The notes under the pieces: model-generated | What the model was told of the DNA's origin: nothing | Databases searched by the model: none | Seen by the model: the letters and a program-made list of their open reading frames with translations, nothing else | Assembly (NCBI GenBank): GCA_011523635.1 | Contig: WTGI01000015.1 | Coordinates: 1-51,315 of the forward strand | DNA length: 51,315 bases | Source: Acidimicrobiia bacterium | GTDB lineage: Bacteria; Actinomycetota; Acidimicrobiia; Spongiisociales; Spongiisociaceae | Reading direction: 5' to 3' | Shown here: positions 1 to 9,176 of the stretch, in pieces | How the letters are laid out: every line of letters starts with the position of its first letter | How positions within the stretch are numbered: the first letter of the stretch is position 1 | Program-made: the position numbers and the translations under genes

Positions 1-254
1 ACGAGCTGGTCATCGGCAACCTTCTGGGTTCCAACCTCTTCAACTCCTTCCTGGTGGTGGGGGTGGCAGGGGTGGTCGGCGCCGGTCCGATCGGAGAGCG
101 GCGGGTGTGGGAACACGTCATGATGATGGTGATCGGCCTTGCGGTGGGCGCCATGGCCGCCACCCGCTCCCGCCTGGGACGCCTCCACGGCGTGACCCTG
201 CTGGGATTGTTCGGGCTGTTCATCGTGGTGGTCGGGACCAATGCCACGGTGTGA
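1..254 (+). CDS. C-terminal end of a CaCA-family sodium/calcium (cation) exchanger, partial
   Basis: The gene enters from the left edge in the third frame and 83 residues are visible. The stretch IGNLLGSNLFNSFLVVG matches the second alpha-repeat of calcium/cation antiporters (family pattern GN..GSN.FN), and two further hydrophobic segments follow before TGA. Proteins of this type exchange sodium or protons for calcium across the cytoplasmic membrane. Only the last membrane segments can be judged, so ion specificity is unknown. The next gene begins about 95 bases downstream on the same strand and is functionally unrelated. Confidence 0.75.
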   Translation, partial: ELVIGNLLGSNLFNSFLVVGVAGVVGAGPIGERRVWEHVMMMVIGLAVGAMAATRSRLGRLHGVTLLGLFGLFIVVVGTNATV

Positions 255-348
255 TCCGGTTGCCCGGCGGTGCGCCCCGGCAGCGGTGCGGGTAGTGTTC
301 TGACAGTGGCGTACCAAGGGCCGACGGCCACCGAAGTGACGGTTTAGC

Positions 349-939
349 GTGCAAGCGATCGGCGCCTTTCTGGACGCAATCGCCCGGACCGTGGTGATGG
401 TCGCCGACACCCTCACCGAAAGTTGCGGATGGATCGCCCGGGTGCTGGTGGCGATCCTCATCCCGGTGGGTTTCCTCAACGTCTTCCTGCGCTACGTCGG
501 GCGTTACACCGAGACCCAGTTGGTGAACAACACCTGGATCGAGGCGCAGTGGTACATCTACGGGGTCCTCTTCCTGCTCATGTTCCCGTACCTGCTACGC
601 CACGACGGGAACGTGCGGGTCGACTTCTGGTATGCCGAACGTTCAGAGAGGGTGAAGACCAGGATCGACCTGGTCGGCCACCTGGTCGCCCTGGCGCCTT
701 TCGTCACCCTGGCCGTATGGGTGTCGTACAAGCCGGTACTGGACTCGTGGCGCATCTGGGAGGTCTCGCCCGATCCGGGCGGCCTGCCCCGGGCGCCGCT
801 CAAGGCGATGATCCTGGCGGCCTTCCTCTTGCTGGGCCTCCAGACGATCGCCACCCTGATCCGGCTCGGGGCTCGCCTGACCGGCCGGGAAATCGGCATC
901 CGGGAAAGACGCTCCGACGCGCCACTGAGGATCGAGTAA
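349..939 (+). CDS. TRAP transporter small permease (DctQ family)
   Basis: The 196-residue protein has four hydrophobic segments, near residues 25-50, 65-85, 108-130 and 148-170, the usual layout of DctQ-type small subunits, and HDGNVRVDF lies in the expected loop. It pairs with the large permease, whose ATG overlaps this stop codon by one base (TAATG), so the two are translationally coupled. The start is a GTG with only a weak ribosome site and could be off by a few codons. No DctP binding protein is in view. TRAP systems import organic acids or zwitterions with a sodium gradient; the substrate cannot be read from the sequence. Confidence 0.9.
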   Translation: MQAIGAFLDAIARTVVMVADTLTESCGWIARVLVAILIPVGFLNVFLRYVGRYTETQLVNNTWIEAQWYIYGVLFLLMFPYLLRHDGNVRVDFWYAERSERVKTRIDLVGHLVALAPFVTLAVWVSYKPVLDSWRIWEVSPDPGGLPRAPLKAMILAAFLLLGLQTIATLIRLGARLTGREIGIRERRSDAPLRIE

Positions 940-2303
940 TGGGCGCGGAATGGCTCGCCATGATCATGTTCGCCATCTTCCTGGTGCTCCTGCTGGTGGG
1001 CTACCCGGTGGCCTTCTCGTTCGCCGGCACGGCCGTCATCTTCGGGGCCATCGGTCTCCTCCTGGGAGAGTTCGACCTGAACCGCCTGATCATCCTGTTC
1101 AGCCGCTGGTTCAAGGCGGTGGACAACTTCACGCTGCTGGCGGTGCCCTTCTTCGTGTTCATGGGGGCGATCCTCGAGAAATCGGGGCTGGCGGAGCGCA
1201 TGCTCACCACCATCGGGATGGCGCTGGGCCGGCTCAAGGGAGGTCTGGGGCTGACCGTGGTGATAGTCGGAGCCATGCTGGCGGCGGCCACCGGCGTGGT
1301 GGCGGCCACCGTGATCGTCATGGGCCTGCTGTCCCTTCCCACCATGGTGCGCTACGGGTACGACCACCGGCTCGCTACCGGCCTCATCACCGCCTCGGGC
1401 ACCCTGGCCCAGCTGCTCCCACCCTCGCTGGTCCTGATCCTGCTGGCCCAGGTGGTGGGCGTCTCGGTGGGCGACCTGTTCCTGGGGGCGATGGTCCCCG
1501 GGTTGATGCTGGCCACCATCTACGGACTCTGGGTGATCTTCAAGGCCTATACCAAGGACGGGGTGGCGCCCGCCCTTCCCGAGGAGGCGCGCACCATCCA
1601 CGGCTTGGCTCTGGTGGGCGAGTTGCTGATCGCGGTGGTGCCCATCCTCCTCCTGATCCTGGCGGTGCTCGGGTCGATCTTCACCGGGATCGCCACGCCG
1701 ACCGAGGCCGGAGCGGTAGGGGCCACCGCCGCCGTCGTCCTGGCTGCCCTGAACCGGAACCTGAAGATGCCGGTTCTGGTCGGCGCCACCCGTTCGACTG
1801 CGCACATCACCGGGCTGGTGCTGATGATCCTGTTCTGCTCGACCTTCTTCCAGCTGGTCTTCGACCAGCTCGGGGGCCAGCGGCTGGCCCAGGAGATACT
1901 CACCGGCCTGCCGGGCGGTTTCTGGGGATTCATCATCATCGCCAACATCGCGGTGTTCCTGCTCGGCATCAACCTGGAGTTCATCGAGATCACCTTCATC
2001 GTGATGCCGATCTTCGTCCCGGCGATCCGGGTACTTCATGAACTGGGTGAGACACCCTTCGAGACCCTCCCCGCCCTGATGATCTGGTTCACGGTGATGA
2101 TCGCCATCAACCTCAACATGGCCTTCATCTCACCGCCGGTGGGATTCTCGCTGTTCTACCTCCAGAGCGTGGCGCCACCCGAGGTCAAGACGCTCGACAT
2201 CCACCGGGGCGCCCTCCCGTTCATGGCCCTCCAGGGCGTGGCGCTGATCCTGGTGATGGTCTTCCCCGCCACCGTCCTCTGGCTGCCATCGGTAGTGGGC
2301 TGA
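939..2303 (+). CDS. TRAP transporter large permease (DctM family)
   Basis: The product has 454 residues and about 12 hydrophobic segments, starting [19 protein letters not shown]. It has family landmarks such as the [12 protein letters not shown] segment and the late [20 protein letters not shown] segment. It is the substrate-translocating subunit of a sodium-driven tripartite carboxylate or zwitterion importer and works with the small permease directly upstream. The start was set at the ATG overlapping the dctQ stop; a longer open frame upstream is only a shadow of dctQ. No binding protein follows; after the stop there is an AT-rich spacer. Confidence 0.95.
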   Translation: MGAEWLAMIMFAIFLVLLLVGYPVAFSFAGTAVIFGAIGLLLGEFDLNRLIILFSRWFKAVDNFTLLAVPFFVFMGAILEKSGLAERMLTTIGMALGRLKGGLGLTVVIVGAMLAAATGVVAATVIVMGLLSLPTMVRYGYDHRLATGLITASGTLAQLLPPSLVLILLAQVVGVSVGDLFLGAMVPGLMLATIYGLWVIFKAYTKDGVAPALPEEARTIHGLALVGELLIAVVPILLLILAVLGSIFTGIATPTEAGAVGATAAVVLAALNRNLKMPVLVGATRSTAHITGLVLMILFCSTFFQLVFDQLGGQRLAQEILTGLPGGFWGFIIIANIAVFLLGINLEFIEITFIVMPIFVPAIRVLHELGETPFETLPALMIWFTVMIAINLNMAFISPPVGFSLFYLQSVAPPEVKTLDIHRGALPFMALQGVALILVMVFPATVLWLPSVVG

Positions 2304-2507
2304 TCAGCCGCACCGACCGGAATCTCGCATGAGGGATCGAATTACACGGATGTAACTGTTGTTCTGTTCCTTTATTTTGCGAGTAACTTAACAATTTCGG
2401 ACCTCTGCGGGCCGGGGCCGCGGACGACCAGGGGTCCGGTTCAGTACGGGCTACCTGAAATGGTCACACACCTGAACCACCCGATTGTTCGGTATGATTA
2501 TTTTGCG
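2304..2507 (+). promoter_or_regulatory. AT-rich spacer with a candidate promoter for a leaderless Fic mRNA
   Basis: Part of this spacer, about 2335-2400, is far more AT-rich than the rest of the window. A good -10-like hexamer TATGAT lies at 2493-2498, ten bases before the ATG at 2508. Transcription would then begin at or within a few bases of that ATG, giving a leaderless or nearly leaderless message, which is common in actinobacteria. No strong -35 element is visible. This was read by eye only. Confidence 0.35.
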
Positions 2508-3524
2508 ATGAGCGAACAAATTCCCGTTCTCAGGCCGGGTAGACCAACCCGCAACGACGTCTATAACCGGCTCGCCGTCCAGATCCGGCAACTCCAGGAT
2601 CGCTTGGGGGGGCTTCCCGGTCCGATCGAGGCGACCGGCATCTGGAAGGGGATCTGGCATGGAGAAGTCCATCACTCCACCGCCATCGAAGGCAACACGC
2701 TGGTTCAACGCGAGGTCGATGTGCTGCTCGAAGACGGAAGGGCCATCGGTGATCGGACTCTGCGCGAGTACCTGGAGGTCAGGGGATACGCCGATGCCGC
2801 GGAGTGGGTGTACGGGCAAGTGGCCCCGTCGCGAGGAGCATCCGAAGCCGGCCCGATCCTGACGCTGGCCGATGTCAGAACCGTCCATCACAAGGCGATG
2901 GCTCCGGTGTGGGAAGTCACGCCCCACCCCGAAGCCACCGAACGCGAGAGGCCGGGCGCCTATCGGGAGCACGAGATAAGGCCTTTCCCCGGCGGGATGA
3001 CCCCTCCCTCATGGCCGCTCGTCCCCGGGGAGATGACTGCGTGGATCGAACAGGCGAACTCGCTCGATCCCACCGCTCTCGACTTCCCTGAGCAACTAGC
3101 CGCCCTTCACTGTCGCTTCGAGCAGATCCATCCGTTCCTCGACGGGAACGGGCGCGTCGGGCGGCTGGTCCTGAACCTGATCCTCGTCCGGCTCGGCTAC
3201 CCGCCGGCGATCATCTACAAGCGCGACCGGGCACGGTACCTCCGCGCGCTGCAGCGAGCCGACGAGGGTGAACCGGGAACCCTGGGCATGCTGATCGCCC
3301 GCGCCATCCTGGACACCCTCTACCAGCACGTGATACCGGCCGTGGCAGGGTCGGCGCGCCTGGTCCCGCTCGCCGCGCTGGCCACACCCGACCTCAAGGC
3401 TCCGGCTCTGCGGATCGCAGCCTCCCGCGGCAGGCTGCAGGCGACACGGGCACCGGACGGCCGGTGGCGAAGTTCGCGTGTCTGGGTCGAGGAGTACAAG
3501 GCGAGCCGCTGGATCCGGACCTAG
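2508..3524 (+). CDS. Fic domain protein (putative AMP transferase) with N-terminal inhibitory helix
   Basis: The catalytic Fic motif HPFLDGNGRVGR is complete near residue 208, including the catalytic His and the GNGR phosphate loop. Near residue 57, STAIEGN matches the inhibitory-helix pattern [S/T]xxxE[G/N] placed N-terminal to the Fic core, the class II arrangement in which the Glu restrains activity. The C-terminus is basic and may hold a DNA-binding or winged-helix segment. Fic enzymes usually transfer AMP to hydroxyl side chains of target proteins. I chose the ATG at 2508 rather than the in-frame ATG at 2460 because a TATGAT element lies just upstream. A Doc-like remnant lies beside it on the other strand. 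Confidence 0.88.
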   Translation: MSEQIPVLRPGRPTRNDVYNRLAVQIRQLQDRLGGLPGPIEATGIWKGIWHGEVHHSTAIEGNTLVQREVDVLLEDGRAIGDRTLREYLEVRGYADAAEWVYGQVAPSRGASEAGPILTLADVRTVHHKAMAPVWEVTPHPEATERERPGAYREHEIRPFPGGMTPPSWPLVPGEMTAWIEQANSLDPTALDFPEQLAALHCRFEQIHPFLDGNGRVGRLVLNLILVRLGYPPAIIYKRDRARYLRALQRADEGEPGTLGMLIARAILDTLYQHVIPAVAGSARLVPLAALATPDLKAPALRIAASRGRLQATRAPDGRWRSSRVWVEEYKASRWIRT

Positions 3525-3587
3525 ATACCGCACCGGACCATCCAAATCGCCAAGAGACCGCAGGCAGGCTGGAGCGAGAGGGGTGGC

Positions 3588-3764
3588 TCAGGCGAGGAGC
3601 CGCCTGAGTTGACCCGCCAGCTGGTCAATGTCTTCGTTTCCGGCCGCGACATCCATCACGAACCGGTAGACATCGTCGTTGGCAATGCCGGTGACCGTGA
3701 CCCCATTGATCTCGAAGAACGTCGCTGTGCCCACGGCGTGATGGTGCCGGATTGAGACTAGGCC
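3588..3764 (-). pseudogene. C-terminal remnant of a Doc/Fic-type toxin
   Basis: On the minus strand, an open stretch reads HHHAVGTATFFEINGV and then DDVYRFVMDVAAGNEDID, followed by QLAGQLRRLLA and TGA at 3588. This resembles the end of death-on-curing proteins, where a helix carrying FLxLNG is followed by a [DE]xxxxVMxVAxG segment. The HPFxxxNKR active motif and everything before it are missing. A stop at 3765-3767 closes the frame and the only in-frame start would be a GTG giving 49 residues. I read it as a decayed toxin gene. The family match is from memory and by eye. Confidence 0.5.
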
Positions 3765-3815
3765 CTATTCGTGGGATCGACCGGCCCGCCGACCATCGGT
3801 ACACTCCACCGGCTG

Positions 3816-5354
3816 ATGGACTACGACATCGTCTTTCTCGACCGGGTGGAGTTGACACCTGTCTCGCGCCGGGCCTTGGAGAGGGTCGGCTCGGTCAGGA
3901 CGGTTCCAGTTACGGCTCAGGAGGACCTCCTGGCAGCGGTGCGTGATGCGGACGCCGTCGTCTACCATCTGTTCCCCGGCCATCTGACGCGAGACGTTCT
4001 GGAGCGTTGCCGCCGTCTCAGGGTCATCGGCCGGATCGGCATAGGCATGGATCAGGTGGACCTGCCGGCCGCTGCCGGAGGTGGCATCACCGTGGTCAAC
4101 GCGGCCGGCGCCCAGGCCGCCGCGGTCGCCGACCATGCCATGGCCCTGATGTTGTGCCTCGCTCGCAACGTTGTGGCGTCCCACACGGCCCTCGTAGCAG
4201 GGGACCGCAACCCTCCGTGGCAGTTCATGGGAGTCGAACTGGAGGGCAAGTCCCTGGGCATCATCGGCTTCGGCGCCATCGGGCGGCGTCTCGCCCAGCG
4301 GGCCTTCGGGTTCGGGATAGCGGTCCAGGCATACGATCCCTACGTCGCGCCCGACGCCATCGAGGAGGCCGGAGCTACACCCGTCGGCCTGGCCGAACTG
4401 CTCGCCGGCAGCGACTTCGTCTCCGTCCACGTCCCCCTCACGGACGAGACCTGGCATCTGATCGGCGCGGATGAACTCGCCACGATGCGACCCACCGCCT
4501 ACCTGGTCAACACGGCGCGGGGCCCCATCCTCGACGAGGCCGCCCTTGTAGCCGCTCTGCGCGACGGAGTGATCGCCGGTGCCGGACTCGATGTGTACGA
4601 GGAGGAGCCACTGGCGCCCGGCAACCCGTTGCTGGCGCTCGATGGGGTGGTGCTCACCCCGCACATCGCCGGATGGGCGATAGAGGCCCAGGTCCGCACC
4701 CAGGAGAGCGTGGTGAAGGACGTGGCCCGGGTGCTACGGGGTGAGACCCCTGTCAGCCCGGTCTCGAGTGCCGGTGGTACGGGAGCACCTTCGTCGACCG
4801 GCGCCGGGCACCGGCCCGGTGAACCCCGCCCGGCCGCCCAGCCGATGCTTCCGTATTCCGCATGGGAGGAGAGCGGGCTTCCCCACCCCAGTGCCACCCA
4901 TCCGTTCGGCGCTGTTCCGGGCCTGCGGAGGATCATCGAGACGGAAGGACCGGTCACGACCGATCGGGCCTACAAGGTCTACATACGGGGATCGGGCTCC
5001 ACCCGGGTCACCAAGCTGGCCAGGTCCAAGCTGGATCAGGCCGTCAACCGTCTGCTTGCTCAGAAGCAGGCGCAGATCGACGAACTGGGCAGCCCGGGAG
5101 ACAGCGAGTACCAGCGCGTCCTCCGCGTCCCCGGGAGTGCACCGGTAGTCGTTCGCGAGATCGGAAGCCGCGACCTCTACGAAGTGCCGCTGAACGAGGT
5201 CGTGGCCTTGATGCGGCAACGACTCGAACAGTTCCCGGGTGCGTCACACGAGGAACTGATGCGCTTCGTCCTCGATACCTACGGATGGAAACGCCTCACC
5301 GACAAGGCCCGTACCTACCTGACCGATGCGATCCGCTTGATGTACGAGGGGTAA
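3816..5354 (+). CDS. D-2-hydroxyacid dehydrogenase fused to a C-terminal DUF3320-like domain
   Basis: Residues 1-310 form a full NAD-dependent 2-hydroxyacid dehydrogenase: Rossmann motif GFGAIGRR near 150, catalytic Arg in NTARGPILDEAALV, Glu in VYEEEP and His in TPHIAG near 281. After a Gly/Pro/Ala-rich linker (about 310-345) comes an unrelated stretch of about 165 residues, with IIETEGPVTTDRAYKVYIRG, then VREIGSRDLYEVPLNEVVAL and YGWKRLT. It resembles the winged-helix-like region found at the C-terminus of some actinobacterial helicase and nuclease proteins (DUF3320 type). The frame is continuous and the fused protein has 512 residues. ATG 3816 is preferred over GTG 3771 because it starts at the first Rossmann strand. 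Confidence 0.82.
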   Translation: MDYDIVFLDRVELTPVSRRALERVGSVRTVPVTAQEDLLAAVRDADAVVYHLFPGHLTRDVLERCRRLRVIGRIGIGMDQVDLPAAAGGGITVVNAAGAQAAAVADHAMALMLCLARNVVASHTALVAGDRNPPWQFMGVELEGKSLGIIGFGAIGRRLAQRAFGFGIAVQAYDPYVAPDAIEEAGATPVGLAELLAGSDFVSVHVPLTDETWHLIGADELATMRPTAYLVNTARGPILDEAALVAALRDGVIAGAGLDVYEEEPLAPGNPLLALDGVVLTPHIAGWAIEAQVRTQESVVKDVARVLRGETPVSPVSSAGGTGAPSSTGAGHRPGEPRPAAQPMLPYSAWEESGLPHPSATHPFGAVPGLRRIIETEGPVTTDRAYKVYIRGSGSTRVTKLARSKLDQAVNRLLAQKQAQIDELGSPGDSEYQRVLRVPGSAPVVVREIGSRDLYEVPLNEVVALMRQRLEQFPGASHEELMRFVLDTYGWKRLTDKARTYLTDAIRLMYEG

Positions 5355-5360
5355 TCGCTA

Positions 5361-5390
5361 GCCGGTACCCACCGGCTGCCGGTGACCGGC
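5361..5390. terminator. GC-rich hairpin between convergent genes
   Basis: GCCGGT at 5361-5366 pairs with ACCGGC at 5371-5376 across a four-base loop, and a second GCCGGT...ACCGGC pair follows directly. The hairpins lie between the dehydrogenase fusion stop and the stop of the convergent ATPase gene. No T tract follows on either strand, so this is at best a weak bidirectional terminator. Confidence 0.3.
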
Positions 5391-5412
5391 GGCCAGTGGG
5401 CACTGTTTCGAC

Positions 5413-6516
5413 CTACTCGAGGACGAGGGTGTGGGCAAGCTCCCAGGAGGCGGAGACCCGGTCGCCGATCCGGTAGGCGGACTCGTCCTCGTGGGACATG
5501 CGCTGGCTGACGAGCTGGCCCAGGCCCGGTATGTCGACGTGGAAGAGGCTCATCGCCCCGAGGTAGATGACCTCCTCCACCGTTCCTACGACCACGGACC
5601 CGTCGGGATGGGCAGGAGCGCCGGCCGGACCCAGGGCGATGCGCTCTGGTCGGACCGCCGCCCGCAGCGTGGTCCCGACCGCCACATCCGCATCCACACG
5701 GGCGATCACCCAGCCTTCACCGACCGTCATACCACCGGTATCGTCCTGTCGCTGCTGGATCTTCAAGTCCATGGCGTTGAGGGATCCGATGAACCCGGCC
5801 ACGAAGGAAGACTCGGGGTGCTCGTAGATCTCCCGTGGAGTACCGACCTGCTCCACCCGGCCCAGGTTCATGACCGCGATGCGGTCGGACATGGTGAGGG
5901 CTTCCTCCTGGTCGTGGGTGACGTACACGAAGGTGGTCCCCAGATCGTGCTGGATGGCCTTCAACTCCAGCTGCATCTCGCGGCGCAGCTTCACGTCGAG
6001 GGCGCCGAGCGGCTCGTCGAGCAACAGGGCCGACGGCCGGTTGACCAGAGCCCGGGCCAGGGCCACCCGCTGCTGCTGGCCCCCGGAGAGCTGGAAGGGC
6101 TTGCGCTTCTGGAACCCGGGCAGCCGGACGATCTCGAGTATCTCCGCCACCCGCTGCACCCGCTCCTTCTTCCTCACGCCGGAGACTCGCAGCCCGAACA
6201 TCACGTTGTCCTCCACGTTCATGTGGGGGAACAGGGCGTAGTGCTGGAAGACCATGTTGACGTTGCGCTTGCTGGGCAGGTCCCCGCTCACGTCCTTGTC
6301 GCGCAGGAGAATCCGGCCGGTGTCCGGTACCTCGAAGCCGGCGATCATCCGCAGGCTGGTGGTCTTGCCGCACCCGCTCGGCCCCAGCAACGAGTAGAAC
6401 TCCCCCTCACGGATGACGATGTCGACGTCGTCGACCGCTACCACCTCGCCGAAGGTCTTGGTTATGCCCTTGAGGTGGATCCCGACCTCGGATGTCACAG
6501 AAGAGCTAGCCGTCAT
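5413..6516 (-). CDS. ABC transporter ATP-binding protein, spermidine/putrescine (PotA) type
   Basis: The 367-residue protein has Walker A GPSGCGKT at 45-52, signature LSGGQQQR at 143-150, Walker B LLLDEP at 164-169 and switch His in THDQEE near 201. A C-terminal TOBE-like extension follows, with RPERIALGP. This is the energising subunit of the importer whose other parts lie upstream in the operon. The start at 6516 has AAGGAG seven bases ahead and overlaps the stop of the upstream hydrolase as ATGA; a longer open frame to 6576 lies inside that hydrolase. It is the last gene of the operon. Confidence 0.95.
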   Translation of the reverse strand: MTASSSVTSEVGIHLKGITKTFGEVVAVDDVDIVIREGEFYSLLGPSGCGKTTSLRMIAGFEVPDTGRILLRDKDVSGDLPSKRNVNMVFQHYALFPHMNVEDNVMFGLRVSGVRKKERVQRVAEILEIVRLPGFQKRKPFQLSGGQQQRVALARALVNRPSALLLDEPLGALDVKLRREMQLELKAIQHDLGTTFVYVTHDQEEALTMSDRIAVMNLGRVEQVGTPREIYEHPESSFVAGFIGSLNAMDLKIQQRQDDTGGMTVGEGWVIARVDADVAVGTTLRAAVRPERIALGPAGAPAHPDGSVVVGTVEEVIYLGAMSLFHVDIPGLGQLVSQRMSHEDESAYRIGDRVSASWELAHTLVLE

Positions 6517-8264
6517 GATCCATCTCCTTGGTGCAGGGTGAAGGTTACCGATGACTCGCGGCCCGGTTCGTGGCAAATGCCGTGCATGGCCGCTATCCCG
6601 TCCCAGGTAGGGGTCGCCGCGGGCAAAGCACCGGTCTGCGGGTTGATGTCGAAGGCCGGGAAGGCCCCGCTGGTCACGTGGAGGCGCAGCTGATCACCGG
6701 GGCGGATCAGGGCGGCGGTGGACTGCATCCGGATCTCGACCTCCGCCACACCGTCCTCGTCCCGAGCCTCGGCGAGATCCTCGGCCGTCATCCGCCTGAT
6801 CCCGTCGCTGATGTTGAGCGACGTGCCGTTGTGGACCAGGCACAGCCGGGTGACGTAGTCGGCGGAGACCGCCTCGGTGGCGGTCCACAGACGGGCGGTG
6901 ACCGGTCCGGCGAGGGTGACCTCCTCCGTGAAGGGCTCCGTCGAGTAGACGAGGATCTCGGGCAACCTCTCCAGGAAGTGCTGGCTGCGCGGTCCGGCGG
7001 GCATGGCGTTCTCGTCGCAGCAGGTGTGCCCGCCGGCCGCGGCCACCGGGATGCGGGGAACGAAGTGGTACAGGTCGGCCGGTTCCGGCTCCCCTGGAGG
7101 CGCCTCGTCGAGACGGCCGTCTCCACCCACCGTGTTGGCCGTTCCATCCGAGCGAAGGTAGAGGGTGGTCTCGGTTCCGGGCGGCGGCCAGGATGGGACA
7201 TCGTGCCAGCTGTTCTCGTACAGCACGTAGTAGCGGACCCGGTTCTGGCCGGTCTCCGGGGCCTCCCCGTCGAGATGGCGGTGGAAGAAGTCGACCTGGA
7301 CCTGGTCGAGATTGACCGTCCCCCTGGCCTGCGGCCCCAGGATCAGGTCTCCGATGCACTCCCCGCCCGGGAGGTGTCCCCACGGACCGAGGATCAGCCA
7401 TTGCTCGGGACCGTCCGGCCGGGCCGCCAGTTCCCGGTAGGCGACCAGGGCGCCTTCGAGGAACGTGTCGAACCAGGCGCCTATGTGCAGGACGGCGCAG
7501 TTCACTGAGTCCATGCGGTGAAGGGCGCTCCGTTCCTTCCAGAAGGAGTCGTTGGTGGGGTGTTCCAGCCACTCCTTGTAGAACTCGGCGTTCTCCAGCG
7601 GCTCGAGGTCGGCCGGCGCCGCCGAGCCCAGCCAGGCGGCGGCCTGCGATGGTACGGCCCGGATGGCCCTGCCGCGGGCCGTCAACCCGGGGTCGCCCCG
7701 TCTCCTACCGGCTTCCATCATCAGGGCGGCCGTCCAGTGGGGAACGAACAGGCGTAGGGCTCCCCCCTCGTACGTCCAGTGGCTGTAGAGGTCGGCGGCG
7801 GCCACCGTGGGGGAGATCGCGCCCAGGCTGGGGGGAGCCTCGGCGGCCGCAAGGTATTGAACCATTCCGGGATAGCTGGCCCCGTACATGCCGACCCGCC
7901 CGTTGGAGCCCTCGAGGCCGGCCGCCCACTCCACCGTGTCGTAGCCGTCCTCCAACTCGTTCAGGTAGGGCACGAACTCGCCGTCCGACCCGAACCTGCC
8001 CCTCACGTCCTGCACCACCACCACGAAGCCATGCCGCACGTACCAACCCGGGTGCAGGTAGTGGCCGTCGTGCACGAAGTCCTTTCCGTAGGGCGTCCGG
8101 TGCAGCAGGACCGGACGGGGTCCGTCGCCGAGCGGTCGGTAGATATCGCTCCGCAGGGTGACGCCGTCCCTGGTCTGCATCTCGACGTTGCGTTCGAGAT
8201 CCACCCCGGCCCAGGTGTGGGTCCGCCGCGAGTAGGGCTGGCGAAGCGACGCTCGGTCCGACAT
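6513..8264 (-). CDS. CocE/NonD-family alpha/beta hydrolase (X-Pro dipeptidyl-peptidase S15-like)
   Basis: The 583-residue enzyme carries the nucleophile elbow GASYPG with Ser near 130, and a likely Asp near 266 (GAWFDTF) and His near 297 (GPWGH). The C-terminal half is the jelly-roll domain typical of CocE-type esterases and acylases. Such enzymes cleave esters, amides or N-acyl groups. It is embedded between permease and ATPase genes of a PotABCD-type transporter and is coupled to the ATPase by an ATGA overlap, suggesting that it acts on the imported compound. No signal peptide is visible. Start: ATG with AGGAAG upstream; the GTG three bases earlier is an alternative. Confidence 0.9.
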   Translation of the reverse strand: MSDRASLRQPYSRRTHTWAGVDLERNVEMQTRDGVTLRSDIYRPLGDGPRPVLLHRTPYGKDFVHDGHYLHPGWYVRHGFVVVVQDVRGRFGSDGEFVPYLNELEDGYDTVEWAAGLEGSNGRVGMYGASYPGMVQYLAAAEAPPSLGAISPTVAAADLYSHWTYEGGALRLFVPHWTAALMMEAGRRRGDPGLTARGRAIRAVPSQAAAWLGSAAPADLEPLENAEFYKEWLEHPTNDSFWKERSALHRMDSVNCAVLHIGAWFDTFLEGALVAYRELAARPDGPEQWLILGPWGHLPGGECIGDLILGPQARGTVNLDQVQVDFFHRHLDGEAPETGQNRVRYYVLYENSWHDVPSWPPPGTETTLYLRSDGTANTVGGDGRLDEAPPGEPEPADLYHFVPRIPVAAAGGHTCCDENAMPAGPRSQHFLERLPEILVYSTEPFTEEVTLAGPVTARLWTATEAVSADYVTRLCLVHNGTSLNISDGIRRMTAEDLAEARDEDGVAEVEIRMQSTAALIRPGDQLRLHVTSGAFPAFDINPQTGALPAATPTWDGIAAMHGICHEPGRESSVTFTLHQGDGS

Positions 8265-8294
8265 CACACTTCCTGTCCTCGCCCGCCCTTCAAC

Positions 8295-9176
8295 TCATTC
8301 CGTGTCCGCGTCGGCCACGCCGAGCAGCCCGGCGGTCTGGCTGAGCACCCGGTAGCGCCGCTCGAAGACCCGGCGCATCACTTCGGCGCCCACCACCACC
8401 AGCAGCGAGATCGTCACGACGACCACCGAGATGGCGATGATCTGCGGTACACGCACGGGTACCTGCAGCTCGGCCAGAACGAAGATCGGGAACGTGGTGA
8501 CGGGACCGCTCACGAACACCGCCACCGCGTACTCGTTGAAGGAGATGATGAAGGAGATCACGTAGGCAGCCGCCAGGGCCGGCGCTATGAGGGGCAGGAT
8601 GATGGTCCGGAAGGTCCGCCACCCGCTGGCGCCCAAGTCCTGCGCGGCCTCCTCGAGGTGGGCGTCGATACGTTGCAGGCGGGGTATCAGGATCAGGACG
8701 ATCAGGGGCATCAGGACGACGACATGCCCGATAGCCACCGCCGGCAACGACAGGGGGAACTCCAGGACACCGTTCGTAAGGACATCAACGCTCCGGAAGG
8801 TGATCAGCAACGCCACGCCGAACACCAGATGGGGCACCACCAGCGGACTCAACACGAGGGCCATGATCGGCGTCTTGGCCTTGAACTTGCGCCGGGCCAG
8901 GGGAATGGCCATCAGCAGGCCCACCACGATGGAGGCCGTGCTCGACATCAGGGCGATCGTGGCGCTGGTACGGATCGAGAGCAGGAGGCCGCGGTTGGTG
9001 AAGGCCGTCTCGTACCAGTCGAGGCTGAACCCGACGAAGGGGAACCCGACGACGCTGCCCTCGTTGAACGAGAAGATGTAGAGCAAGGTGACGGGGGCGT
9101 AGAGGAAGATGATCTCGAAGACGAATATCCCGATCAGGACCCACTTGGCCCACTTGGAGGTGGCGATGTCGATCAT
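8295..9176 (-). CDS. ABC transporter permease, PotC type
   Basis: The 293-residue protein has six predicted membrane segments and the binding-protein-dependent permease motif EEAAQDLGASGWRTFRTIIL, which contacts the ATPase. It starts MIDIATSKWAKWVL at an ATG overlapping the stop of the upstream permease as ATGA. A longer frame to 9251 is only overlap with the upstream gene. The C-terminal tail is polar. Together with the adjacent PotB-type permease it forms the channel of an importer for polyamine-like or other small cationic or amide compounds. Confidence 0.92.
   Translation of the reverse strand: MIDIATSKWAKWVLIGIFVFEIIFLYAPVTLLYIFSFNEGSVVGFPFVGFSLDWYETAFTNRGLLLSIRTSATIALMSSTASIVVGLLMAIPLARRKFKAKTPIMALVLSPLVVPHLVFGVALLITFRSVDVLTNGVLEFPLSLPAVAIGHVVVLMPLIVLILIPRLQRIDAHLEEAAQDLGASGWRTFRTIILPLIAPALAAAYVISFIISFNEYAVAVFVSGPVTTFPIFVLAELQVPVRVPQIIAISVVVVTISLLVVVGAEVMRRVFERRYRVLSQTAGLLGVADADTE

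Noticed and set aside
558-2039. Long antisense ORF opposite the TRAP large permease
   Set aside because: It has His/Asp/Gln-rich low-complexity translation and follows codon positions of the true gene; it is a GC-bias shadow.
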